Shown here piece after piece: positions 18,001 to 26,000 of a stretch of 64,000 bases of DNA. Position numbers and translations under genes: made by a program. The number at the start of each line of letters is the position of its first letter. Position 1 is the first letter of the stretch. Source of the stretch: Phocaeicola massiliensis B84634 = Timone 84634 = DSM 17679 = JCM 13223 (GTDB lineage Bacteria > Bacteroidota > Bacteroidia > Bacteroidales > Bacteroidaceae); contig NZ_KB905472.1 of assembly GCF_000382445.1 (NCBI RefSeq), positions 1,634,722-1,698,721 on the forward strand, written 5' to 3'. The notes under the pieces are model-generated. The model saw only the letters and a program-made list of their open reading frames with translations. It was not told where the DNA came from and did not search any database.

Positions 18001-18008
18001 CAAAGATA
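18001..18008 (-). promoter_or_regulatory. -7 element of the helicase-nspC promoter
   Basis: TATCTTTG on the minus strand. It places the transcription start near 17993, which decides the translation start at 17981 over the longer frame. Confidence 0.6.
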
Positions 18009-18125
18009 GAGAAAGTTTGAGTTTATCTGAACATTTCGCATGGCAATAATGTTATTATAATAGAAGTTTAATTCAAAACTCGACTTAAAATGAATATAAT
18101 ATTAACAACTTTAATTTCTCTAGTT

Positions 18126-18707
18126 ATGACTTACGAAATGCCCAAACTCCCGTATGCAAACGACGGGCTCGAACCTGTAATCAGCCAGGCCACTATAGAT
18201 TACCATTATGGTAAGCACCTGCAAACTTATGTAAACAACCTTAACGCACTTGTGCCGGGTACTGAATTCGAAGGCAAGAGCGTGGAAGAAATTGTCGCCA
18301 CTGCTCCCGATGGAGGTATCTTTAACAATGCCGGACAAGTATTGAATCATACATTATATTTCCTTCAGTTTACTCCGCAGCCCAACAAGCACGAACCATC
18401 AGGCAAACTGGCCGAAGCTATCAAACGTGACTTTGGGAGCTTTGACAACTTCAAGAAAGAAATGAATAACGCTTCCACTACCCTGTTCGGTTCAGGATGG
18501 ACATGGCTTTCAGTTGATAAAGACGGGAAACTGCATATCACTAAAGAAGCTAATGGCAGCAACCCGTGGCGTCATGGATTGAAACCGCTACTAGGCTTCG
18601 ATGTCTGGGAACACGCTTATTATCTGGATTACCAGAACCGCCGTGCCGACCACATAAACAAGCTGTGGGAAATCATCGATTGGGACATTGTAGAAAAACG
18701 AATGTAA
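18126..18707 (+). CDS. sodB: Superoxide dismutase (Fe/Mn family)
   Basis: 193 residues from the ATG at 18126, the usual Bacteroides start MTYEMPKLPYA; the frame extends 36 bp upstream without homology. Metal ligands are His27 (YHYGKH), His75 (LNHTLYF), Asp159 and His163 (DVWEHAYY). It converts superoxide to oxygen and hydrogen peroxide in the cytoplasm; in Bacteroides the enzyme is known to work with Fe or Mn. It diverges from the helicase gene and ends just before a short inverted-repeat element (18744-18820). No clear TAnnTTTG promoter is visible, which fits a gene induced by oxygen. Confidence 0.95.
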   Translation: MTYEMPKLPYANDGLEPVISQATIDYHYGKHLQTYVNNLNALVPGTEFEGKSVEEIVATAPDGGIFNNAGQVLNHTLYFLQFTPQPNKHEPSGKLAEAIKRDFGSFDNFKKEMNNASTTLFGSGWTWLSVDKDGKLHITKEANGSNPWRHGLKPLLGFDVWEHAYYLDYQNRRADHINKLWEIIDWDIVEKRM

Positions 18708-18743
18708 TAGTCCGAACGCCACACTAAGCACCTAATCATATTC

Positions 18744-18820
18744 AGAGGGTGTGCCAAAACGTTGATAATGCTATCATTTTAACAAAGAGATAGACCATTT
18801 CAGTTTTGACACATCCTCTT
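18744..18820. mobile_element. Short MITE-like element, copy 1
   Basis: Ends GAGGGTGTGCCAAAAC (18745-18760) and, inverted, GAGGATGTGTCAAAAC (18803-18818), 14 of 16 identical. The interior begins with GATAATGCTATCATTTT, shared with the copies at 19766-20006 and 50813-50962. Too short to code; it lies right behind the sodB stop and could also act as a terminator. Confidence 0.55.
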
Positions 18821-18919
18821 TTTTGTACTTTCGGTTTCCACCCGAAGTTTTGCACACCGGCAAAAACAGGGGGAGGTAAGCGAATCAAATCTTGATGCAG
18901 GATATGACGGAGCCTGACA

Positions 18920-19180
18920 CGATACATATATATGTATAGGCCAATGCGTACGTCCGTGTTGCTCAATGCGTACGTACGTGTTGACCAATGCGTACGTACG
19001 TGTGACCCAATGCGAATATTCACGTTGCCAATATGAATATTCGCGTTGCCAATGTGAATATACACGCTAGCCATGCAGCCCACACCGGATGTTGCCAAAA
19101 GACCTTGAGGTTTTAAAAAAAGCTCGGCATCTTTTTTAAAGACCTCGCCACCTTTTTTTTAAAGCTCGGCATCTTTTTGC
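18920..19180. repeat. Array of short palindromes spaced 20-22 bp
   Basis: Seven units in 18920-19070 each carry a different palindrome with centres near 18929.5, 18951.5, 18973.5, 18995.5, 19017.5, 19038.5 and 19059.5 (TACATATATATGTA, CGTACGTCCG, CGTACGTACG twice, GAATATTC twice, GTGAATATACAC), most preceded by CAATG. A second block has hairpins centred near 19106.5, 19126.5, 19146.5 and 19168.5, with arms AAAG/CTTT and T runs. Function unknown. Confidence 0.7.
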
Positions 19181-19204
19181 TTTCCTTTTGCTCTCCTTTT
19201 GTCC

Positions 19205-19281
19205 TGTCATTCTGAGCTGCGCGAAGAATCTGTAAACGTAAAGTGAATGCATTCGGATTCTTCACTTTGTTCAGAATAACA
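19205..19281. repeat. TCATTCTGAG palindromic intergenic repeat, copy 1
   Basis: Begins TGTCATTCTGAGCTGCGCGA and ends, inverted, TTCAGAATAACA. The inner part pairs AGAATC with GATTCT. The same sequence family is at 19810-19886. Confidence 0.6.
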
Positions 19282-19765
19282 AAAATGAGAACACTTCACT
19301 TTGTTGACAAAAACGATAAGGCTGCACTAGTGAATGACAAGAATGATAATACGAACGGAGTTCTCGGACAGAATCTCCCCCACCAAGTCAGTTATTCCCG
19401 TTTCCCATTCATCCTTACATTTTAATCAAAACACACAGACAATCAATCGGTTAAAACTGACAGAGCACCCTTTCATCCTCCTTTCAGCCACGTTCCCCAT
19501 GTCCTTTCAAATCTGCCTTCAGTATTTGTATCTGCTTACAAAAGTGTTACGAATGAAAGGAGGCTGAGACGATAATGTAGGGAGGTTCATTCACAACCGG
19601 CCCCCCATCAACAGGGCGTTTCAACGGATAATGAAAGGAGAAAAGAAGAAACCGACTTCCGACTGTAGAACGGAAAGACACAGTTGCTTTTTATGGATAA
19701 AAACTACGCATTTGTATAATTTAGTGAAAGCCGGGGCGAATACAGCCAAGCCGGATTATATCAAT

Positions 19766-20006
19766 GAGGCTGTGTCAAAACTAAAACGACCAATGACGAA
19801 ATTGTGTCTTGTCATTCTGAGCTTCGCGAAGAATCTGAATACATCCACTTTATGCTTCCAGATTCTTCATTTCATTCAGAATGACAATAACACCAGACTG
19901 CTGAAAAGCTTCCCCGTCATTATCGATTCGGTCCACTGATGTAAGTGGTGCGCACTCAGAATGACAGAGCTAAATGATAGCATTATAAACGTTTAGACAC
20001 AGCCTC
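19766..20006. mobile_element. MITE-like element, copy 2
   Basis: Terminal inverted repeats GAGGCTGTGTCAAAAC (19766-19781) and GAGGCTGTGTCTAAAC on the minus strand (19991-20006), 15 of 16 identical. The right end carries the shared word ATAATGCTATCATTT on the minus strand. It encloses the second TCATTCTGAG repeat and ends 10 bp past the asnB stop. Confidence 0.55.
19810..19886. repeat. TCATTCTGAG palindromic intergenic repeat, copy 2
   Basis: TGTCATTCTGAGCTTCGCGA at the left, TTCAGAATGACA at the right; AGAATCTG pairs with CAGATTCT inside. A half copy (TCAGAATGACAG) follows near 19956. Confidence 0.6.
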
Positions 20007-20016
20007 TGTCATTTCA

Positions 20017-21684
20017 TTATAAGTATGCTTCTTCGTGCACTCCCTTCACGGCCCGTCCGCTTGGTTCGTTCATGTTCTTGAAGGCGGCATCCCATGCAAG
20101 GGCTTCGGCGGTAGAACATGCCACACTGGGCACACTTGGCACGCTGCGGGCTGCGCTTTCACTGGGAAAGTGCTCCTGGAAGATGCTGCGATAGTAATAT
20201 TCTTCCTTGTTTTGCGGCGTATTGATAGGAAACCGTTCGGCTGCGTGCGCCATTTGCTCGTCACTGACGGCTTCGGCGGTAAGGGCTTTCAGCGTATCAA
20301 TCCAGCTATAGCCCACGCCGTCGCTGAATTGCTCTTTCTGTCGCCATGCTACACTGTCGGGCAACATGTCCGCAAAGGCTTCTCGGACTATTTTCTTTTC
20401 AATGGTGCTTCCGGGACACATCTTTGCTTCGGGATTGAGTCGCATGGCTATGTCCAGAAATTCTTTGTCCAGGAAAGGCACTCGGCCTTCCACTCCCCAT
20501 GCTGCGAGGGATTTATTGGCACGGAGGCAGTCATAGAGGTGGAGCTTGCCTAGTTTGCGCACGGTCTCTTCGTGAAAGGCTTGGGCCGTAGGAGCTTTGT
20601 GGAAATAGAGATAGCCGCCGAACACTTCATCAGCCCCTTCGCCACTCAGCACCATTTTGATTCCCATGCTTTTAATGACGCGTGCCAGCAAATACATCGG
20701 GGTAGAGGCGCGAACGGTGGTGACATCGTAAGTCTCGATGTAGTAAATGACGTCGCGGATAGCGTCCAATCCTTCTTGGATGGTATAATGGATTTCATGA
20801 TGCACGGTTCCGATAAAGCGGGCTACTTCGCGTGCTTTTATCAGGTCGGGCGCACCTTCCAGACCGATGGCAAAGGAATGGAGCTGAGGCCACCAGGCAT
20901 CTTTTTTATTGTCGGTTTCTACCCGTTTGCCTGCATATTTCTTGGCAATGGCAGAGATGACGGAACTGTCCAGACCGCCGGAAAGAAGTACGCCGTAGGG
21001 CACATCACTCATCAGTTGGCGCTTAACGGCCTCTTCCAGTCCGTCGTGTATGTCCTGGGAATAGGCATTGTTGTTTTTCACGGCTTCGTATTCAAACCAG
21101 TCGCGGACGTACCAGCGGGTCATCTTGCCTTCTTTTCCCCAATAGTAATGGCCGGGAAGGAAGGGTTCGTATTCATCACAGAACCCTTCGAGGGCTTTCA
21201 ACTCGCTGGCGCAGTATATTTTGCCGTCCTTATCCCTGCCTATATATAAAGGTATGACTCCGATGGGGTCGCGGGCAATGAGGAAATCGTCTTTCTCCTC
21301 ATCATAGAGGGCGAAGGCGAAGATGCCGTTCAGGTCTTCGAGGAAGTGAATACCTTTGTCACGGTAAAGGGCAAGGATGACTTCGCAGTCGCTTCCGGTC
21401 TGGAAATCATACTTTCCGGTGTACTTTGCACGGATATCCCGATGGTTGTAGATTTCTCCGTTCACGGCAAGGATTTGTTTCCGGTCGGGACTGTATAGGG
21501 GCTGCCCTCCGCTTTGAGGGTCTACGATGGAGAGGCGTTCATGGGCCAGGATGGCAGAGCCGCCTACGTAGATGCCGTTCCAGTCCGGCCCGCGGTGGCG
21601 GAGCTTTTGTGACATTTTCAATGCCTTCTGTCGCAACTCTTGCGTTTGTTGCTTTATCTTGAATATTCCTACGATTCCACACAT
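20017..21684 (-). CDS. asnB: Asparagine synthase B (glutamine-hydrolysing)
   Basis: 555 residues. The N-terminus MCGIVGIF exposes the nucleophile Cys2 of the class II glutaminase domain (RHRGPDWNG, HERLSIVDP, NGEIYNH). The synthetase half has the PP-loop LLSGGLDSSVISA near residue 230 and the later motifs SGEGADEVFGGYLY and RVPFLDKEF. It makes asparagine from aspartate, ATP and glutamine. It is the last gene of gltB-gltD-asnB, 16 bp behind gltD, so glutamine-dependent amide transfer is controlled together with glutamate synthase. The C-terminal tail beyond about residue 510 is low in conservation. Codons are richer in third-position G/C than in most of the window. Confidence 0.95.
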   Translation of the reverse strand: MCGIVGIFKIKQQTQELRQKALKMSQKLRHRGPDWNGIYVGGSAILAHERLSIVDPQSGGQPLYSPDRKQILAVNGEIYNHRDIRAKYTGKYDFQTGSDCEVILALYRDKGIHFLEDLNGIFAFALYDEEKDDFLIARDPIGVIPLYIGRDKDGKIYCASELKALEGFCDEYEPFLPGHYYWGKEGKMTRWYVRDWFEYEAVKNNNAYSQDIHDGLEEAVKRQLMSDVPYGVLLSGGLDSSVISAIAKKYAGKRVETDNKKDAWWPQLHSFAIGLEGAPDLIKAREVARFIGTVHHEIHYTIQEGLDAIRDVIYYIETYDVTTVRASTPMYLLARVIKSMGIKMVLSGEGADEVFGGYLYFHKAPTAQAFHEETVRKLGKLHLYDCLRANKSLAAWGVEGRVPFLDKEFLDIAMRLNPEAKMCPGSTIEKKIVREAFADMLPDSVAWRQKEQFSDGVGYSWIDTLKALTAEAVSDEQMAHAAERFPINTPQNKEEYYYRSIFQEHFPSESAARSVPSVPSVACSTAEALAWDAAFKNMNEPSGRAVKGVHEEAYL

Positions 21685-21700
21685 AATTGTATTTGTTGAT

Positions 21701-23041
21701 TTATTTATTGAGATAACTGTCTATGTCCGTTGCCGCTTTCCGTCCGCTGGCAATGGCTCGTACCACCAGGCTGGCTCCGCTTGCCGCATCGCCGGCTACG
21801 AATACGTTCTCGGCGAATTGGGGATGTTCGGGCTTTAGGAAGCCCATTGCCAGAAGAACCAGGTCGGCTTCAATCACTTCCACCTTTCCGGTGGGTTTCA
21901 TGGCAGGGCGGCCGCTGTCGGGACCGGGAGTCCATTCCACCTGTTCCACTTCCACACCGCAAACCTTACCGTTTTTGCCTAAAAACTTACGGGTGGCGAG
22001 AGACCATAGGCGGCTGCACCCTTCTTCGTGGGAAGAGGTGGTTTTCAGTACGATGGGGAATTGGGGCCATGGAGTGGCAGGATTCTGTCCTACGGGCGGC
22101 TGGGGCATGATTTCTATTTGGGTGACGCTTACGGCGCCTTGCCGGTTGCTGGTCCCTATGCAGTCACTGCCGGTATCCCCTCCGCCGATGACCAGTACCT
22201 TCTTCCCTTTGGCAGTAACCAGTTGCTCTTTCGGGAACGTCATGCCGGCAAGGATACGGTTTTGTTGCGCCAGCATGTCCAGTGCCGGGTGGATGCCTTT
22301 CAGTTCGCGTCCGGGGACAGGGAGGTCACGGGCGGTCGGAGCTCCGGTGCAGATGCAGTAGGCGTCAAAACCTTCGGGGAGTTGCCGCACATCCACATCG
22401 CTGTTCATTTTGAAGTGGATGCCTTCTTCTTCCATCACCCGGATACGGCGGTCGATGATGGGCTTGTGCAGCTTGAAGTTGGGGATGCCGTAACGCAGCA
22501 GGCCGCCGGGCGCCTCATTCTTGTCGAAGACGGTCACTGTGTACCCTTTTCCGTTGAGCTGGTTGGCGGCGGCCAGTCCGGCAGGCCCGGCACCGATGAC
22601 GGCTACTTTCCGTCCGTTGCGTTCAATGTTCCGGGGCTTGATGTAACCTTCGCGGAAGGCTGCCTCGGCAATGGCCGCTTCATTCTCGCGGATGGTGACG
22701 GGAGAGTCCATGCTCAGTTTCAGCACGCAACTCTTTTCGCAGAGGGCGGGGCAGATGCGGCCGGTGAACTCAGGAAAATCGTTGGTTTCGTTCAATATCT
22801 TGTAGGCTTCTTCCCATTTGCCTTTGTAGATGGCATCTTGAAATTCGGGCTGCTTGTTGCCCAGCGGACAAGCCCAGTGGCAGAAGGGAACGCCGCAGTC
22901 CATGCAGCGTGAGGCTTGAAGTTTCCGGTCACGGCTGTTCAGAGTCTGTTCTACCTCGCTATAATCTGATATCCGGTCGTGGATGGGACGGTAGCCCGCT
23001 TCCTGACGCGGTATAGTTAAAAATGCTTTTGGATTTCCCAT
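21701..23041 (-). CDS. gltD: Glutamate synthase small subunit
   Basis: 446 residues from the ATG at 23041 (MGNPKAFLTIPRQ, the usual start); the frame runs 60 bp further upstream to within gltB's end. The N-terminal domain binds [4Fe-4S] clusters (CMDCGVPFCHWACP, CPALCEKSC). Then come the FAD site (VIGAGPAGLAAANQL) and the NADPH site (VIGGGDTGSDCIGT), with a closing FAD motif (VFVAGDAASGASLVVRAI). It passes electrons from NADPH to the large subunit. It begins 40 bp after the gltB stop and precedes asnB by 16 bp. Confidence 0.94.
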   Translation of the reverse strand: MGNPKAFLTIPRQEAGYRPIHDRISDYSEVEQTLNSRDRKLQASRCMDCGVPFCHWACPLGNKQPEFQDAIYKGKWEEAYKILNETNDFPEFTGRICPALCEKSCVLKLSMDSPVTIRENEAAIAEAAFREGYIKPRNIERNGRKVAVIGAGPAGLAAANQLNGKGYTVTVFDKNEAPGGLLRYGIPNFKLHKPIIDRRIRVMEEEGIHFKMNSDVDVRQLPEGFDAYCICTGAPTARDLPVPGRELKGIHPALDMLAQQNRILAGMTFPKEQLVTAKGKKVLVIGGGDTGSDCIGTSNRQGAVSVTQIEIMPQPPVGQNPATPWPQFPIVLKTTSSHEEGCSRLWSLATRKFLGKNGKVCGVEVEQVEWTPGPDSGRPAMKPTGKVEVIEADLVLLAMGFLKPEHPQFAENVFVAGDAASGASLVVRAIASGRKAATDIDSYLNK

Positions 23042-23081
23042 ATCTTTGTTGTATTTCTTTGTTGATAATTTGTGTGATGTA

Positions 23082-26000
23082 TTAATAATCTCTTTGTACA
23101 TCAGCTATTTTTTGATGTAGCTTGCGCATTTGTTCTTCTTGCAATACTCGTTTATATTCGATAGGTACTACCTGGATAAATTCGTCCACATAGCGATTCC
23201 AGTCATCCAGCATCGTTCGTGCCAGTTTGGAGCCGGTATAGAGGTAATGCTGGCGGATCAGTTCATGCAGTTCCTTCCGGTAAGATGCCTCCTCGATAAG
23301 CGAGAGCTCCACCATCTCCATGTTGCAGAAATAATCGAAGTTGTGGTTCTTGTCCCACACGTAAGCCACGCCGCCACTCATTCCGGCAGCGAAATTACGT
23401 CCAGTTTTTCCCAGTACCACGACCCGTCCTCCGGTCATGTATTCGCAACAGTGGTCGCCTACACCCTCTACCACGGCCTTCACACCGGAATTGCGGACGG
23501 CGAAGCGTTCGCCCACCCGTCCGTTGATATATACCTCGCCGTCAGTAGCGCCATACAGCAGGGTGTTTCCGGCGATGGTATTCTTTTCCGCATCGAAATT
23601 GCTGCGCACGGGGGGCAGTACCGCAATGCGTCCGCCGCTCAGTCCTTTTCCCAGGTAGTCATTCGCTTCGCCTTCCAGCTTGAAACTGATGCCGTGGGTC
23701 AGGAACGCACCGAAACTTTGGCCTGCCGAACCTTTGAATTTGATGTGGATGGTCTGTTCCGGAAGTCCTGCCTGCCCGTATTTCTTGGCAACCGCCCCTG
23801 CCAGCATGGCGCCTACCGAACGGTCTGTATTGGCGATGGTGTATTCCAGGGAAATCTCTTTTCCGTTTTCTATGGCATCCCTGGCGGCGGCCAGTATGGT
23901 TACATCCTTTACATGGGCGATGTCGTGCTTCTGTTCCATGACATGGTGTATGGCAGCTCCGTTGTCCACCCGGTGTAGCAGTCTGCTGAAATCCAACAGC
24001 GAGGATTTCTTCTCACTTGGCGCTTGCTGTATTTCAATCAGGTCTGTCCGTCCGATGATATCCTCCAACCGGGTGAATCCCATTTCGGCCAGATATTCGC
24101 GTACTTCCTGTGCCAGGAAAGTAAAATAATTCACTACATATTCATAGTGTCCGCGGAAACGTTTGCGGAGTTCGGGGTCTTGGGTGGCCACGCCTACGGG
24201 ACAGGTGTTGGTGTGGCATTTGCGCATCATGACGCATCCCAGCACAATCAATGCGGTGGTACCGAAACCGAATTCTTCCGCACCCAGCAAGGCCATGTTG
24301 ATAATGTCCCGTCCGGTTTTCAACTGTCCGTCCACTTGCAGCTTCACTTGTCCACGGAGTCCGTTCAACACCAAGGTCTGTTGCGTCTCGCTCAGTCCTA
24401 TTTCGGGCGAGATACCTGCATACCGCATACTCGAGGCAGGCGATGCGCCGGTTCCTCCTTCCGCTCCCGAGATGACAATCAGGTCGGCCTTCGCTTTGGC
24501 TACTCCGGCGGCAATGGTTCCCACGCCGCTTTCGGCTACCAGTTTCACACTGATTCGTGCCTGTGGGTTTACGTTTTTCAGGTCGAATATCAACTGGGCC
24601 AAATCTTCGATGGAATAAATGTCATGGTGGGGTGGAGGGGAAATGAGCGAGATGCCCGGAATGGAGTGGCGGGTTTTGGCAATCACCTCGTCTACCTTTA
24701 ATCCCGGCAGTTGTCCTCCTTCTCCCGGCTTGGCGCCTTGGGCCACCTTTATCTGGATCTCTTCGGCATGGACCAGGTATTCGGCGGTAACTCCGAAGCG
24801 TCCCGATGCTATCTGCTTGGTCTTGCTGCAAAGTGAGATACCCTGGTAAGTGCCGGTAATGCGGTCGCTGTCCTCACCTCCTTCACCCGTATTGCTGCGT
24901 GCGCCCAGTTTGTTCATGGCCAGTGCCAGCGCCTCATGTGCCTCCTTGCTGATAGCGCCGAAGGACATGGCTCCTGTCACGAAATGTTTCACGATGTTTT
25001 CTACCGGCTCCACCTTTTCAATATCAATAGGGTTTCGTTTGTGCCCGAAGAAGTCGCGCAGGAAGAGGGGGGAATCTTTTCCATCTACCATGGAGGTGAA
25101 TTCCTTGAACTTCTTGTAGCTGCCCAGCCGGGTGGCCAGTTGCAGGGTGGAGATGGTTTCCGGATTCCAGGCGTGCCGTTCTCCGTCTTTGCGGAAAGAG
25201 AACAGTCCGTTGTGCGGTAAAATGTCGCTCACTTCTTTTGCAGCGAATCCGGTATCGTGCAGGGCGATGGCGTCTCTGGTGACTTCTTCCAGACGGATGC
25301 CTCCGATGCTGGATGTCTGTGTGCCGAAATAGCTTCTCAGCAATTCCTCGCTGACCCCTACGGCTTCAAAAATCTTTGCGCCCCGGTAGGAACGGATGGT
25401 GGAAATGCCCATCTTGCTCATGATCTTGAACAAGCCCTTGCGGATGGCCTTGATGTAGTTCTTTTCGGCCGTTTCGTAATTCATCTGCACATCACCTTTC
25501 CTCACCAGTTCATCCAGTACGGCGAAGGCCATGTAGGGATTGATGGCACTGGCGCCATATCCCAGCAACAGGGCGGCGTGCATCACCTCGCGAATCTCGC
25601 CGCTTTCTACAATCAATGCGGTTTGTACGCGTTTCTGAACGGAGATGAGGTGATGATGGACAGCGCTAACCGCCAGCAGTGACGGGATGGCGGCATGGGT
25701 GTCGTCCACAAAACGGTCGCTCAGAATGATATAGTTCACTCCGTCCGTAACGGATTGCTCGGCTTGTTTGCACAGGTCGTTCAGGGCCTCTTGCAATCCG
25801 GCTTTTCCCTTGCTCACCTCGAATACGATAGGGAGTTTCACGGTATTGAATCCTTTATACCGGATGTTGCAGAGGATGTCCAGTTGGGTGTTGTTCAGCA
25901 CGGGATGGGGCAGGCGTACCATTTTGCAATGGCTTTCGCTGGGCATCAGGATATTCATTCCCACGGCCCCGATGTACTCGGTAAGCGACATGACTAACTC

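Larger units (their letters stand above)
18708..20016. other. 1.3-kb gene-free, repeat-rich interval
   Basis: No reading frame here looks like a real gene. It holds two elements with GAGG-TGTGTCAAAAC-type ends, an array of palindromes (18920-19180), two TCATTCTGAG repeats, and a stretch near 19580-19650 that recurs at 50980-51050 (shared words include GGCGTTTCAAC and GAAAGGAGAA). These are listed separately. Confidence 0.75.

Noticed and set aside
18920..19070. CRISPR array
   Set aside because: Units follow each other without unique spacers, the repeat itself varies, and no cas genes are near.
18742..19098. 118-codon minus-strand reading frame (repeated IHIGN/IRIG words)
   Set aside because: It is a by-product of the palindrome array; its repetitive peptide follows the DNA period and has no start signal or homology.
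19631..19939. 102-codon plus-strand reading frame
   Set aside because: It runs through a MITE-like end and a TCATTCTGAG repeat, so it is non-coding repeat DNA read by chance.
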